Shown: positions 33,897 through 43,656, numbered from the stretch's first letter. The stretch: DNA of 64,000 bases from Methanolinea sp. (GCA_016699325.1 CP064971.1:620001-684000), one strand, 5' to 3'. Program-made: numbers and translations. The notes: generated by a model from the sequence alone, not told the origin.

Positions 33897-34322
33897 TCAG
33901 ATCGTCCCCCTGAAGCGGAGCGGAACATGGTCTTTCATACGGACGAACCCGATGCCGGAATAGAAATCCTCGGTCCCGGGTTCTGCAATCAGGGCGATCC
34001 AGTAGATCCGGCGGGAGAAACAGAACCTGAGCAGAGCCCGGACGATCGTGCGTCCAACCCCCATCCCCCGATACTCCGGGATGACCACCAGGTACTGGAT
34101 ATACGCATCGCTGACGCCATCCGAGATGACCCGTCCCATCCCCACCGCCGGCCCATTATTACCTGCGGTCGCCACCGCGAACGCGAAACTCCCGCGGAGC
34201 AGCATGGGGATGAATGCGGGATCATGCGCCCTGAGCCACCAGCCTCCGGCAGTATACAGCCTGGCAAGCTCATCGTTGTCCCATTCCGTTACTATATGCA
34301 CACAGATTTCGGGCTTCATCAT
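33897..34322 (-). CDS. GNAT-family N-acetyltransferase
   Basis: Protein of 141 residues. The acetyl-CoA-binding motif is VIPEYRGMGVGRTIVRALLR, preceded by YIQYLVV, and EDFYSGIGFVRMKDHVPL is the family C-terminus. Substrate unknown. Two adjacent ATGs at 34322 and 34319 are both possible starts; a TATA-like stretch (GTATATTCC) lies upstream. It stands alone between marC and cmk. Confidence 0.85.
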   Translation of the reverse strand: MMKPEICVHIVTEWDNDELARLYTAGGWWLRAHDPAFIPMLLRGSFAFAVATAGNNGPAVGMGRVISDGVSDAYIQYLVVIPEYRGMGVGRTIVRALLRFCFSRRIYWIALIAEPGTEDFYSGIGFVRMKDHVPLRFRGTI

Positions 34323-34475
34323 ATTCTGAAAGGGGAATAATGTGGAATATACACCGGTAGGGGGTATAAAACAGGTTGGAAGATCGGTCGCAAAGAACGA
34401 AAACCGCACGCCGCTGCCGATACCGGCACCAATGACTGCTGGCCAGGGGACCGGCCCATCGGCACATTTCGTGGT

Positions 34476-35015
34476 TCAGGATGCCCGGGCAGCAATGAGG
34501 CGGGAGGTACAGCAGACAATTTCTCCAAGTTCCTCGACCGACAGCAGGCTCGAGTTGAGAACAAGATGGTAGGGCGAAAGGTCGGCGATATCAATCCCAT
34601 AGTAAGTCCGGTACCGGAGCGCTTCGCTGGCCTCTCGTTCCTGTGTCAGTTCGGCCGCCCTGTCAAGGTGGGCGATAGTATCGCGGGACTGAATCCGCAT
34701 GACCCGGCACTCGACCGGTGCGAACAGCCAGACTTTCAGGTCGGCTTCAGGGACAAACCATGCCGAGAGCCTGCCCTCCACGATTATGTCCTCGTGTGAA
34801 AGGGCTATCTCTTTCTGCCGTTCATCGATCATGTGATCGAGCGAAGGATCCTTCTCCGCATGCCTCCCGAACTCCGCAATACCCATCCCCCGCTCGGCTG
34901 CCATCCTGCGGAATACCTCTCCGGCCGATATAAGATCAATTTGAAGAACCTCTGCAAGATGCGTTGCCAGTGAGGTGGTCCCGCTCCCGGGAAGCCCGCT
35001 CACCGTGATACGCAT
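34476..35015 (-). CDS. cmk: Archaeal cytidylate kinase
   Basis: Protein of 179 residues that phosphorylates CMP/dCMP using ATP. MRITVSGLPGSGTTSLATHL contains the P-loop, and VEGRLSAWFV and YRTYYGIDIADLSPYHLVLN are typical of the archaeal form. The ATG overlaps the stop of the DUF106 gene (TGATG). Last gene of the ribosomal/secY block in this window. Confidence 0.93.
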   Translation of the reverse strand: MRITVSGLPGSGTTSLATHLAEVLQIDLISAGEVFRRMAAERGMGIAEFGRHAEKDPSLDHMIDERQKEIALSHEDIIVEGRLSAWFVPEADLKVWLFAPVECRVMRIQSRDTIAHLDRAAELTQEREASEALRYRTYYGIDIADLSPYHLVLNSSLLSVEELGEIVCCTSRLIAARAS

Positions 35016-35614
35016 CAGATTCCCCCGATATTCAGGGCTTTTCGAACCACCTGCGAGAGGGTGAGTGAGCAGATCATGTACCATAAAATCCAGGCCGGAA
35101 TAAAGGCGAGCACCACGTCATTGAGATGGAGTTGGCCGAAGAAGGGCATGGTGATCCCGATCGAATCGGGAAAGTTATTCAGGCGGTAAATCAGCCAGAA
35201 GAAGATGGGAACCGAGAGGATCAGGATGTAGGCCATGGGCCTGAACTGCTGCTGCGACATCTCGAGCTGCTCTTTCATCACCTTATCCCGCCTCGATTCC
35301 AGTTTCTTGATCTTCTTTTCGTCCCCTGAAAGCTGCGCCTCGCGGAACTCCTTCTGGAAAACCTTCATACGCTCCTGCACTTCCTGCATGCGTTCGTAAT
35401 CGATGGTATACTTCTGGATGACCGAGGAATAGAGCGCGGTAAGGGAGGAGAGCAGGATGATGATGATATAAAACGGCATCGTCCCGGCAAGTGGTCCGAG
35501 TACAGCGTTAAGAGCTCCCCCGACACCCTCGCGGACGGCCGGGATGCTATAGGAGAAGATCAGCACCATTGCAACGATGAGGGCGATGATCCCACCGTAA
35601 CTTTTCCGGGCCAC
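35015..35614 (-). CDS. DUF106 membrane protein, Oxa1/YidC superfamily
   Basis: Protein of 199 residues with an N-terminal helix (GGIIALIVAMVLIFSYSIP), two further hydrophobic helices, and a charged coiled-coil region (about 75-120, rich in Glu, Lys and Arg) between them. DUF106 proteins are archaeal relatives of YidC/Oxa1/EMC3 that aid membrane protein insertion, which fits its place next to secY. GTG at 35614 is spaced correctly from GAGGTG; a GTG three codons earlier overlaps that site. Confidence 0.88.
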   Translation of the reverse strand: MARKSYGGIIALIVAMVLIFSYSIPAVREGVGGALNAVLGPLAGTMPFYIIIILLSSLTALYSSVIQKYTIDYERMQEVQERMKVFQKEFREAQLSGDEKKIKKLESRRDKVMKEQLEMSQQQFRPMAYILILSVPIFFWLIYRLNNFPDSIGITMPFFGQLHLNDVVLAFIPAWILWYMICSLTLSQVVRKALNIGGI

Positions 35615-35619
35615 GTGTT

Positions 35620-36189
35620 TCACCTCAGCACAGCCGCCATGTCCTGGACTGCTTTATCCAGGAGGAGGTCGGCATTCGTGACGTACTTCACCGCACAGCC
35701 GGTGTACATGGAATACGCCGCGGCGATAGCACGGTTGAACTGCTGGTGCTCGGCTATGCCGTACGACCCTTCAAGATCCCGGGACCGCGTCTCATCGGAG
35801 AGCCTGCGGAGGAGAATCTGGTCTTCGTTGGTTTCAACAAGCACGATGGTATCAGGCATCAGCTCCCGGAGGACCCATTCCGGGAGCCCGGCAAGGTAGC
35901 CGGAAGGGGTCTTGATCGATGCATGTGTATCGATGATGATATCCCCCTCTTCCCGTGCCATGGCCTGGGCCGCACGTTTCTGGAGGCGTTTCTGAACCTC
36001 CTTGTCGAGTTTTCTCATCTCGTCGCGATCGCGTACGATGCCCTCCACCTGTGCCACGTTGAACATGTAGGTCCCGAAATTGAGGGTCCGGTAGGATACC
36101 CCCTCTTGTTCGAGAACCTTCAGCGCTCCGGTTACCACCGTCGTCTTCCCGACTCCGGGAACCCCTGTAATGATGACTCTCCTCCCCAT
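35620..36189 (-). CDS. adkA: Archaeal adenylate kinase
   Basis: Protein of 189 residues of the archaeal trimeric adenylate kinase family (MGRRVIITGVPGVGKTTVVT with the P-loop; FGTYMFNVA; DTHASIKTPSGYLAGLPEWV). It interconverts ATP, AMP and ADP. The ATG at 36189 lies 7 bp after secY with GGAG upstream; a longer start inside secY was not used. The secY-adkA pairing is conserved in Euryarchaeota. Confidence 0.94.
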   Translation of the reverse strand: MGRRVIITGVPGVGKTTVVTGALKVLEQEGVSYRTLNFGTYMFNVAQVEGIVRDRDEMRKLDKEVQKRLQKRAAQAMAREEGDIIIDTHASIKTPSGYLAGLPEWVLRELMPDTIVLVETNEDQILLRRLSDETRSRDLEGSYGIAEHQQFNRAIAAAYSMYTGCAVKYVTNADLLLDKAVQDMAAVLR

Positions 36190-36196
36190 TCTCGTC

Positions 36197-37636
36197 TCAC
36201 TCCTTTCCAAAGAAGGTCCGCATGAATGGATACATCTCCATTATCTGCTGGCTTGCGATCTCTTCGTAGAGCCGGTATGTGATGCTCACCGTCAGGAGCA
36301 GTCCGGTACCGCTCACCGCCCCGATGACCCCAAACAGGTTGGCAAAGACGGAGAGCAACCCTATGAAGACCCCTCCGATAACAGTGACCCGGGGGATGTA
36401 TCGATCCAGGTACTTCTCAAGGATCTGGGGATTTCTCCGGTACCCGGGAATCGACATGCCTGACAACTGGATCTGGCGGGCAACATCCTTTGAATCGAGA
36501 CCGGCAGTCTTTATCCAGAACAGGGCAAAGACCGCACCGCCGACAACCATGAAGGTAATGTCTACGGCAAGCCGCACCATGATCTCCCACGGCGCATTGG
36601 TGATGTTGTAGGCCGGGACCCACCACATCCACTGGCTTGGACCATTGATGGGTGCCAGGTAATACATAAGCCCGCTGACCGCTTGCGATCCGGAAAAAGT
36701 CCCAAAAATCGTGATATCGATATTGTGCAGGAACAACCCAATCATCTGTATGTTGGCCTGGAGCACCCTGACGAGGATCATGGGAAGCACGCTGGCATAG
36801 ATCAACTTCACCGGGAACCGGGCCCGGGCACCCCGCACCTGGGCATGGGCGAGCGGGATCTCGATCCGGGTGGACTCCACGTACACCACGATGAGGAATA
36901 TCGCGATGGTGGTGATGAATGCCAGGACTTCCGGTCCCATGTACTGGATGAAATTGGCCCCATCGATGACCACTGCCACCATCCGCGGGAAGAACCCAAC
37001 GGGATACTGGTCCTGGGCCGGTATCCAGGAGATGAGACCATTGATGATGGCCTGCGAGATCCCGGCGATGATGAAGAGCCCAACGCCGGAACCGATCCCC
37101 CACTTGGTCACCACCTCATCCATGAACATGATCAGCACCCCGCCGATACAGATCTGGATGAAGATTATCAACGAGACTGCAAAGAGATTCCCCCCAAAGA
37201 ACATGTCTGCGATGACCGGATCCGGCATCAGGAATCCGCCCACCAGGTTCGGCAGCGCCTCGATGATGATCATGGCAAAGATCAGGAGCTTCTGGAGCCC
37301 CATATAGATGACCTGGCCACGGACTTCAGTGGTATCGATGTGGAGGATGTCCGCTCCCTTGAGCAGCTGAAGCACAATGGATGCTGTGACGATCGGGCCG
37401 ATACCCAGCTGGACCAGCGATCCGCTCGCACCGGCAAGGAGCGCACGGTAAAACTCGAACAGGTCCTGGGAGCTTGGATCAAGACCCCAGAGTGGGATAT
37501 TGGTCATCACGAAATAGAGGATAAGGATGCCCGCTGTCCAGATCAGCTTGTTCTTGAAATGGACATGACCTTCCGGGCTCCGGACTGCCGGCATAGCAGC
37601 GAGCAGCGGTTCCATGCGGTCCAACAGTGTTCCCAT
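36197..37636 (-). CDS. secY: Preprotein translocase subunit SecY
   Basis: Central channel subunit of the Sec translocon, 479 residues with ten expected transmembrane helices. NKLIWTAGILILYFVMTNIP, KWGIGSGVGLFIIAGISQAI, and VESTRIEIPLAHAQVRGARA are typical archaeal SecY segments. The ATG at 37636 follows AGGTG. It sits between rpl15 and adkA as in most Euryarchaeota. Confidence 0.96.
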   Translation of the reverse strand: MGTLLDRMEPLLAAMPAVRSPEGHVHFKNKLIWTAGILILYFVMTNIPLWGLDPSSQDLFEFYRALLAGASGSLVQLGIGPIVTASIVLQLLKGADILHIDTTEVRGQVIYMGLQKLLIFAMIIIEALPNLVGGFLMPDPVIADMFFGGNLFAVSLIIFIQICIGGVLIMFMDEVVTKWGIGSGVGLFIIAGISQAIINGLISWIPAQDQYPVGFFPRMVAVVIDGANFIQYMGPEVLAFITTIAIFLIVVYVESTRIEIPLAHAQVRGARARFPVKLIYASVLPMILVRVLQANIQMIGLFLHNIDITIFGTFSGSQAVSGLMYYLAPINGPSQWMWWVPAYNITNAPWEIMVRLAVDITFMVVGGAVFALFWIKTAGLDSKDVARQIQLSGMSIPGYRRNPQILEKYLDRYIPRVTVIGGVFIGLLSVFANLFGVIGAVSGTGLLLTVSITYRLYEEIASQQIMEMYPFMRTFFGKE

Positions 37637-37656
37637 GCGCACACCTGGAAAAATGG

Positions 37657-38082
37657 TCAGATGACCAGGGCCTGACCGCCCATTTCTTCAATCTTGCTCT
37701 TTGCCTGCGCGGAAAACGACTTCGCGGTAACGTTCATCTTCAACGTGACTTTTCCGCTGCCAAGTATCTTATCGATGCCGATTTGATCTGCATTGATCTG
37801 GATTGCGTCACCTTCCCGGGTTGCTTTTCCATCGGCAAGGAGCAAAAGGGCCATGGAATCGAGTTCACCAATGGAGATGGTGGAAGGGTCACGGCGGGTC
37901 TGGTTGTAAAACCCGCACTTGCCGTTATGGATTTCTCCGGAAAGGAGGTAGTGGGAGAACCGATGGTCACGGTGACCAGCCCGTCCCCTCCCCCCTCGGT
38001 TCCCGGCTCCCCGGCGGTTCTTGTGGGTTCCTCCTCCGCATGTCCGCGATCCGCGGTACTTGGAACGTTTATTGACCGGCAT
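37657..38082 (-). CDS. rpl15: Ribosomal protein uL15
   Basis: Large-subunit protein of 141 residues. The basic, glycine-rich N-terminal region (KYRGSRTCGGGTHKNRRG) inserts into 23S rRNA, and the C-terminal globular part ends MGGQALVI. Precedes secY by 20 bp and follows rpl30 by 4 bp. Confidence 0.95.
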   Translation of the reverse strand: MPVNKRSKYRGSRTCGGGTHKNRRGAGNRGGRGRAGHRDHRFSHYLLSGEIHNGKCGFYNQTRRDPSTISIGELDSMALLLLADGKATREGDAIQINADQIGIDKILGSGKVTLKMNVTAKSFSAQAKSKIEEMGGQALVI

Positions 38083-38086
38083 TTCT

Positions 38087-38548
38087 TCACCTCATCCTGT
38101 GGAGGAGCGAATTGATCTCCTGGCCATAGTAGCCGAGCGCTCCCCCCTGTTGTGCTGTCCGCTTGATGGTCCGGTATCCCTTGCGCGGCGGGTGCAACCT
38201 GAGAACCGGCTTGACTCCGGGAATATCGGTCAACCGGGCTTCTCCGGAAGCCAATGCCGCGGCAAGATCGCTGATCCCCCCATACGGGGAGTTGCCCCTC
38301 ACGTAATCATCTGTTAGCGGGGCATTTCCGATAACCCTCCCGCGGGTCCTGAGGACTGTCTCGATGGTCTCGGCGTCAACCTCTCCATATGCCACAAAGT
38401 CCTTGACTTTCCTGATCATCCCGAGATACTCAGGGGTGTCCGGAACCAGCACGCAGTGATTGATATGGTGGAGCCGGAGCATCTTGAGGGTGTCCTTGAT
38501 CTCCCTGCGGGTGTTGACCACGCCGCGAACCTGAACGATGGCGTACAT
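38087..38548 (-). CDS. rpl30: Ribosomal protein uL30
   Basis: Large-subunit protein of 153 residues, the long archaeal/eukaryotic form (bacterial L30 is about 60). YAIVQVRGVVNTRREIKDTL, HHINHCVLVP and LHPPRKGYRTIKRTAQQGG are typical. The ATG at 38548 overlaps the rps5 stop. Confidence 0.95.
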   Translation of the reverse strand: MYAIVQVRGVVNTRREIKDTLKMLRLHHINHCVLVPDTPEYLGMIRKVKDFVAYGEVDAETIETVLRTRGRVIGNAPLTDDYVRGNSPYGGISDLAAALASGEARLTDIPGVKPVLRLHPPRKGYRTIKRTAQQGGALGYYGQEINSLLHRMR

Positions 38549-39165
38549 CACACCGACCCCCCGATCCGGATCGTGTTGGTCGCCTTTAAGGCGTTGAAGG
38601 TAGCCTTGGCGAAGTTGATGGTGGTCCGTGTCTGGCCCTTTGAGAACGTCCAGGCATCCTTTATGCCGGCAAGTTCGAGCACTTTCCTGCTGATCTCCCC
38701 GGTGACCAGGCCGATTCCCTGGGGCGCCGGCTTCAGGGTTACCCTGACGCTGCCCGCAGTGCCCTCCACCTTCATGGGGAGGGAATGTGCCGCATCACAA
38801 CCGCATTCCCAGGAACCGCACCCCCTCTTCACCTTGATGATGTTCATCTTGGCATCGACAATTGCCTTCTTGATGGCATCGCCAACCTGGGAATCCTTCC
38901 CCTGGCCAAAGCCGATATACCCGTTTCTGTTCCCGACCGCGACCACAGCCCTGAACTTCACCCTGCGCCCCGAGTCGGTCATGCGCTGCACCATCTGGAT
39001 ATCGAGAACCTCATCCTCGAGATCGGGAAGGAACATATCGATGATCTCGGGTTCCTTGATAGGGCGTCCGCTCTCGAGCACCTGGTCGATACTGGTGATC
39101 TGTCCCGATGCAACCTGCCTGCCAAGGCCGGTGAGCGGTACCCATTCTGTCTTCTCGAATGGCAT
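38548..39165 (-). CDS. rps5: Ribosomal protein uS5
   Basis: Small-subunit protein of 205 residues at the mRNA entry site. [20 protein letters not shown] and [20 protein letters not shown] mark the two conserved S5 domains; GCGSWECGC is a cysteine-containing archaeal segment. Overlaps rpl30 and follows rpl18 by 1 bp. Confidence 0.96.
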   Translation of the reverse strand: MPFEKTEWVPLTGLGRQVASGQITSIDQVLESGRPIKEPEIIDMFLPDLEDEVLDIQMVQRMTDSGRRVKFRAVVAVGNRNGYIGFGQGKDSQVGDAIKKAIVDAKMNIIKVKRGCGSWECGCDAAHSLPMKVEGTAGSVRVTLKPAPQGIGLVTGEISRKVLELAGIKDAWTFSKGQTRTTINFAKATFNALKATNTIRIGGSV

Positions 39166-39166
39166 T

Positions 39167-39694
39167 TCACCTCAACTCCTTCATGATGGCGTCGAATGTC
39201 TCTTCCACGTTCTGCACGAGATTTCCTGCGCGGTCGGGCGCGTACGCAGCGATGTGTGCACCTTTCACCCGTGACTCATCGGGAAGTACCGCTTCTCCGT
39301 GTGGTATGTCGAGCCCGGCAGTCACCGCGCCTTTCAGTGCGGCAAACACCCGGGATCCGGGTGTCGCCCTGTGAAGGCCGATGTCGAGGACCGCGCTCTG
39401 GTGATCGGCATTCAATGCCCTGACCGCAAAGAGTATGCCGGTCAGGTAGGCAGCCGGGGTGTTTGACATGGACCCCCGGTACCCGAACCGGGCAAGATCT
39501 GCAGAACTGGCGGTGACCAGGGTATGATCACCCTCGAGGCTTGCGGAGACCATCTGGATGATGATGTGACGGTTGGTTTTCCGGACCACCATCCGCGGCC
39601 GGTCCGATACCACGAGTTTTGCCCGCCGGTAGTAATCGGTCCTTCCTTCCTTTCTCCGACGGAAAGGAACAAAGTACCGTGCTGCCGTTGCCAT
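39167..39694 (-). CDS. rpl18: Ribosomal protein uL18
   Basis: 5S rRNA-binding large-subunit protein of 175 residues. [40 protein letters not shown] and [20 protein letters not shown] are typical of archaeal L18. Tightly packed between rpl19e and rps5. Confidence 0.96.
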   Translation of the reverse strand: MATAARYFVPFRRRKEGRTDYYRRAKLVVSDRPRMVVRKTNRHIIIQMVSASLEGDHTLVTASSADLARFGYRGSMSNTPAAYLTGILFAVRALNADHQSAVLDIGLHRATPGSRVFAALKGAVTAGLDIPHGEAVLPDESRVKGAHIAAYAPDRAGNLVQNVEETFDAIMKELR

Positions 39695-39695
39695 G

Positions 39696-40148
39696 TTACT
39701 TCATCCTCCCGGAAATGATTTCTATCTGGGCCCGCAGGTGCGCTACATTCCTGAACTGCCCACCGGCAGCTTTTCGGTAAAGCACCCTGTACATGCTCCG
39801 ATCGATCTCGCCGCTCTCGCGAAGCGACGCCAGCGTTTTCCTGATCGCCCGGATCCTCTGTATCCACTGTCGTTTCCGCGGGTTACGTGCTCCCGCCGCA
39901 CCGCGCCGCCTTCCCGGCCCCCTGCAGTGGCCATAGGAGCGTTTTGCTATCTTCTCGCGGGCCCTGCCGCGGCTGTTTCCGCGAATCTGGGTTGCCCTGA
40001 TTACGCCCTCATCAACAAGGGCGCGAATATCCTCTCGTGAAATTGCGTTCTTGATATCTGCGAGACGATCAGGGTCAAACCAGACCCTGTTTTCTCCGCA
40101 GTCAAGGATCGATGCCGCAATTCTCCGCTGGTTTGCGACGTTAGTCAT
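39696..40148 (-). CDS. rpl19e: Ribosomal protein eL19
   Basis: Archaeal/eukaryotic large-subunit protein of 150 residues with no bacterial homologue. ASILDCGENRVWFDPDRLAD at the N-terminus, and a basic helical region (GRAREKIAKRSYGHCRGPGR) follow family form. It overlaps the end of rpl32e. Confidence 0.95.
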   Translation of the reverse strand: MTNVANQRRIAASILDCGENRVWFDPDRLADIKNAISREDIRALVDEGVIRATQIRGNSRGRAREKIAKRSYGHCRGPGRRRGAAGARNPRKRQWIQRIRAIRKTLASLRESGEIDRSMYRVLYRKAAGGQFRNVAHLRAQIEIISGRMK

Positions 40149-40551
40149 CGTCGCTCACCTCGGTTGCCGGGCTCCCGATTTCCCGGGGATTCAGGATCTT
40201 GAGCCCGGCTGAAAGCGCCTGTTCCTGGATCTCCCGGCGCTTTTTGTTACCGACCGCTGCACCGATACGAACGGCGCTTTCGGCAGGATCCAGCCCTTCC
40301 AGGTCTTTAATCGAGAAAACCCGCACCTCGCGGTACCCGCTCGGGTGCATTCCCCGGACCGCTACCGGGCTGCCGTACCCGGGAGTTGGAAGCGGCCCTT
40401 TTGCCTTTTTCTGCCGCCGCTTTTTGGAATGGAGCCCCCGCGGCACTCTCCAGGATTCGGAGAGCTGCTTCTTCTTCCCTGCGCCGTCGCGCTTGAAGCG
40501 GGCTCCTTTTTCCGAGCGGACCTGGATCAGTCTTTTCTTTTCATCGGCCAT
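40141..40551 (-). CDS. rpl32e: Ribosomal protein eL32
   Basis: Large-subunit protein of 136 residues. ARFKRDGAGKKKQLSESWRV and RKSKGLHSKKR-like basic stretches (RGLHSKKRRQKKAKGPLP), then GYGSPVAVRGMHPSGYREV identify L32e. The ATG at 40551 is well spaced from GAGGGG; an ATG two codons earlier is possible. Confidence 0.94.
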   Translation of the reverse strand: MADEKKRLIQVRSEKGARFKRDGAGKKKQLSESWRVPRGLHSKKRRQKKAKGPLPTPGYGSPVAVRGMHPSGYREVRVFSIKDLEGLDPAESAVRIGAAVGNKKRREIQEQALSAGLKILNPREIGSPATEVSDDD

Positions 40552-40553
40552 CT

Positions 40554-41081
40554 TCATCGTCCCCTCGTCACGATATAGATCCCGTCCTGGAAGATACGGG
40601 GATCACGTTTCCTGATCTTGGTCGCATGCTCGATATTTGCCGATGAATTGCCCAGGAGTTCCTTGTCAATCCCGGTGAGGACAATCTCATCGTTGCTGAT
40701 CTTTGCGGCAACACCGTTTTCGATGGCGGCAAAGCGCGGCTTTTTCTCACCGAGGAAATTGATGATCTCCAGCCGGTTGCCCTGGAGCTTGAGCTGGATG
40801 GGAAAGTGGCTGTACACCACTTTCATCCGGTACTCGAAGCCCTCGGTAACTCCCGTGCACATGTTCCTCACATGGGCTTCGAAGGTACCCACCATGGCCA
40901 TGACCCGTTTCCTGTCCGAAGCCGTGGAGATGACCACTTCACTGTCCTCGATTTCCACAGCAACCTGGGGGAACCGGATATTCCGCTCGAGCGCTCCTTT
41001 AGGGCCTTTCACCTTCATCACCGGACCGTCCAGTTCGATGGTGACCCCGGGGGGTATGACTACACGTCGTTCTGTTGCCAT
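40554..41081 (-). CDS. rpl6: Ribosomal protein uL6
   Basis: Large-subunit protein of 175 residues near the GTPase-associated centre. MKVKGPKGALERNIRFPQV and GTFEAHVRNMCTGVTEGFEY are characteristic, and the C-terminus KIRKRDPRIFQDGIYIV matches archaeal L6. Followed by rpl32e and preceded by rps8. Confidence 0.96.
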   Translation of the reverse strand: MATERRVVIPPGVTIELDGPVMKVKGPKGALERNIRFPQVAVEIEDSEVVISTASDRKRVMAMVGTFEAHVRNMCTGVTEGFEYRMKVVYSHFPIQLKLQGNRLEIINFLGEKKPRFAAIENGVAAKISNDEIVLTGIDKELLGNSSANIEHATKIRKRDPRIFQDGIYIVTRGR

Positions 41082-41091
41082 CCTTCACACC

Positions 41092-41484
41092 TCAATAGAC
41101 ATACCCGAGCAGCTGCCCTCCGACGCCCTCTTTCCTTGCCTGTTCGTGGGTCATAACACCCTTCGATGTGGAAAGGATCATGATGCCGAAGTTTTTCCCG
41201 GGAAGGAACTGCGTCTCCCAGTATTCAAGGTCGGCGAGCCGGACATTGTATCGCGGTGAAATGGCACCGCACCGGTTGATTCTCCCGTTCAGCTGGACGA
41301 GGAACTGCCCGCCGCGACCATCGTCAAGATATTCAAACCCTGTGATGTATCCCGACTCCTGCATGATGCGGAACATGGCCCCGAGGAGTTTTCCGGCCGG
41401 CTCGATGATGACGCTTGGTTTGCCGCCATCGGCGGCATTCTTCAGCGCACTCATCCCGTCTGCAATGGTATTCAGTCTTGCCAT
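41092..41484 (-). CDS. rps8: Ribosomal protein uS8
   Basis: Small-subunit assembly protein of 130 residues. [20 protein letters not shown] at the start and [20 protein letters not shown] near the end are the conserved parts that contact 16S rRNA helix 21. Standard position between rps14 and rpl6. Confidence 0.96.
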   Translation of the reverse strand: MARLNTIADGMSALKNAADGGKPSVIIEPAGKLLGAMFRIMQESGYITGFEYLDDGRGGQFLVQLNGRINRCGAISPRYNVRLADLEYWETQFLPGKNFGIMILSTSKGVMTHEQARKEGVGGQLLGYVY

Positions 41485-41497
41485 CGGACCTTCCTCC

Positions 41498-41653
41498 TCA
41501 GTTCATCTTCTTGAAGCCCATCTTCTGGGCCCATTCGCGGAAGCACTGCCTGCAGAACATGATATGGTACCTGCGGACAAGTCCCTGGTTGCGACCGCAC
41601 ATCGTGCATGCAAATGCGCCCCGGCCAAACTTCTTTGTCTTCTCTCCGCCCAT
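41498..41653 (-). CDS. rps14: Ribosomal protein uS14, zinc-binding type
   Basis: Small-subunit protein of 51 residues with [10 protein letters not shown] and [14 protein letters not shown], the four cysteines of the zinc-ribbon S14. The ATG at 41653 overlaps the rpl5 stop; a much longer frame upstream is a shadow of rpl5. Confidence 0.95.
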   Translation of the reverse strand: MGGEKTKKFGRGAFACTMCGRNQGLVRRYHIMFCRQCFREWAQKMGFKKMN

Positions 41654-42159
41654 TACCGCACCTCCACGTTGTAACGTGATTTCAGGAACGCCAGGGAATC
41701 TTCCTGGGTCACCTGTTGTTTCCGCGGCAGCTTCCGCTGCTCCTTGTGACGCCGGCATATCCTGACGCCCTTCCTGGCGAGAACAACGTTGATGTCCATA
41801 CCGTATATCCCGATCTGGGGGTCGTAGGACATCCCTGGGAAATCGGTATGCTCCTCGATCCCGAACGAGAAGTTCCCCTGCTGGTCGAACTGGGTCTGAA
41901 AAAGCCTTTTCTCGATGATCTTGAGCGCCGTTTCCAGGAAATTCCCTGCCTTCTTTCCCCGGAGGGTTACCTTGCAACTAATAGGAGCCCCCTTCCGGAT
42001 ACCAAACGTAGGATTGGTTTTCTTGGCATTGCTCTTCACCGGGGTGTTTCCGGTGATCTGGCGTACCAGGTCGGTAGCCCTGGTAAGCTTGTCACCGCCC
42101 TCTCCGACGCCTATGTGGACCACGACCTTGTCCACGTAGAGCTCGCGCATCTGGTTCAT
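41653..42159 (-). CDS. rpl5: Ribosomal protein uL5
   Basis: 5S rRNA-binding protein of 168 residues at the central protuberance. VVHIGVGEGGDKLTRATDLV, PTFGIRKGAPISCKVTLRG and FSFGIEEHTDFPGMSYDPQI are typical archaeal L5 segments. Overlaps rps4e by 4 bp. Confidence 0.96.
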   Translation of the reverse strand: MNQMRELYVDKVVVHIGVGEGGDKLTRATDLVRQITGNTPVKSNAKKTNPTFGIRKGAPISCKVTLRGKKAGNFLETALKIIEKRLFQTQFDQQGNFSFGIEEHTDFPGMSYDPQIGIYGMDINVVLARKGVRICRRHKEQRKLPRKQQVTQEDSLAFLKSRYNVEVR

Positions 42160-42881
42160 TCCTCAATCCCCCATTCGGCAAGAGCGGGGGTCTCCCTGCC
42201 TACCATATAGATGTAAGAATCTATAGTGTCGAAGGTCGTTCCGGCGCGCTCATCGACGAGGAACACCCGGTTCGGGACACTCGAAGGAATCTTTTCTATC
42301 CGGGTGATCCGGGCAATTTTCCCTGAGTGTTTCCCGCCAATGACCATGGCCATATTCCCCACCGCGAACGGGAAGTGGTCCACGATGGTAAACCGGTCCT
42401 CGGGCGATATCGTGAGAACCACCGAATCACGGGTCTTATAACGGTTGTCAGCAATAACATTGCCTCCGAACCGGAGGTTCAACTGTACCTTTCCGCCAGG
42501 AATTGTGGTCTTTCCCCGGATCTTTGCCAGGCGGGTCCTTGCCGATTCGGCATCGATCTCGATGGTCTTGTGCCTGCCCTTCTTGTCCCGGAGGATTCGA
42601 TAGTGTTTCCCGGCTTTTGGCAGGGAGATGATATCGAAGATACCTATTCCCATCTTCGGGTCGCGGCAGGGCCGTCCGTTGACGATGACATCGCGCTGAC
42701 CAAGGATCTGCTTGACCTCTTTCATGTTCAGGGCAAATCCCATGTGGTCACGGAGCCAGACGGCAATTGGCATGGCGTTCGCGTTGTGCGGGCCGGCCGC
42801 GGTCTTGGTGATAAACGTGGTCGTTTTCTTCGGGATATGCCATGAATCAGGGGCCCTGAGCCGCTTGAGATGGTCCGACAT
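42156..42881 (-). CDS. rps4e: Ribosomal protein eS4
   Basis: Small-subunit protein of 241 residues with an S4-like RNA-binding domain (MKEVKQILGQRDVIVNGRPC) followed by a KOW-containing region (GNMAMVIGGKHSGKIARITR). SDHLKRLRAPDSWHIPKKTT is the family N-terminus. Found only in archaea and eukaryotes. Confidence 0.96.
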   Translation of the reverse strand: MSDHLKRLRAPDSWHIPKKTTTFITKTAAGPHNANAMPIAVWLRDHMGFALNMKEVKQILGQRDVIVNGRPCRDPKMGIGIFDIISLPKAGKHYRILRDKKGRHKTIEIDAESARTRLAKIRGKTTIPGGKVQLNLRFGGNVIADNRYKTRDSVVLTISPEDRFTIVDHFPFAVGNMAMVIGGKHSGKIARITRIEKIPSSVPNRVFLVDERAGTTFDTIDSYIYMVGRETPALAEWGIEE

Positions 42882-43246
42882 CAGCGTCCCTCCGCGAGCT
42901 TTTCAACCCTCTTGCCGTCCTTGAGGTTGAGCTTGGTGATCTGGACGTTCGATGGGTCGAGCGGACGTGGCATCTCGGTCCCGTCAGCCTTGGGAATGGA
43001 GATTCCTTCCACCACGATCCGGAACCTGCCCGTGTCGACCACTTCCACCACCCCTTCCGTGCCTGCCGATTCTCCCCGGAGAACCTTCACGGTGTCTCCC
43101 TTGATGACCCGGACCGAACGCCTCTTGTACTCCTCCCTGAGCTCTTTCGAGAGCGGTGCGGAGATGAGCCTGCTGCGGAGGTGTAATGGTGCGGTATAGC
43201 GTGCTTTCCGTTGTTTTCTCGGCTGTTTGCTTTCAATTCGTACCAT
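42881..43246 (-). CDS. rpl24: Ribosomal protein uL24
   Basis: Large-subunit assembly protein of 121 residues. RVIKGDTVKVLRGESAGTEG is the KOW motif; the N-terminus SKQPRKQRKARYTAPLHLRS is the archaeal type. The ATG at 43246 begins the conserved sequence. Confidence 0.95.
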   Translation of the reverse strand: MVRIESKQPRKQRKARYTAPLHLRSRLISAPLSKELREEYKRRSVRVIKGDTVKVLRGESAGTEGVVEVVDTGRFRIVVEGISIPKADGTEMPRPLDPSNVQITKLNLKDGKRVEKLAEGR

Positions 43247-43257
43247 AGTGCAACACC

Positions 43258-43656
43258 TCACACGATCATGGTAGCCATGGATCCGATCTTTGGAAACCGC
43301 TCGGCTACCTCCCTGGCAACAGGCCCCTTGATCTCGGTCCCGCGAGGCTCGTTCTTCTCGTCAACTATAACCACGGCATTGTCATCGAATGCGACACGCA
43401 ATCCACTCGGCCTTCGTATCTCCTTGCGTTGCCGGATGACCACCGCCCGTACCAGCTTGCGCCGCATGTCCGGGGTCCCTTTCTTGACGCTCACCGTTGC
43501 GATATCCCCAAGGCCCATCTTTGGCTGCCGGCGCCGAACGCCGTGGTAGCCGAATACCGAGACAACCTGGACTTCGCGGGCGCCGGTATTGTCGGCGCAC
43601 ATGAGGCGCGTCCCGGTGGAGAGGGCCCGCGGGGTCGTTGACTGCTTCGCTTTCAT
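43258..43656 (-). CDS. rpl14: Ribosomal protein uL14
   Basis: Large-subunit protein of 132 residues at the subunit interface. [20 protein letters not shown] and [20 protein letters not shown] are diagnostic. The ATG at 43656 overlaps the rps17 stop (ATGA). Confidence 0.96.
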   Translation of the reverse strand: MKAKQSTTPRALSTGTRLMCADNTGAREVQVVSVFGYHGVRRRQPKMGLGDIATVSVKKGTPDMRRKLVRAVVIRQRKEIRRPSGLRVAFDDNAVVIVDEKNEPRGTEIKGPVAREVAERFPKIGSMATMIV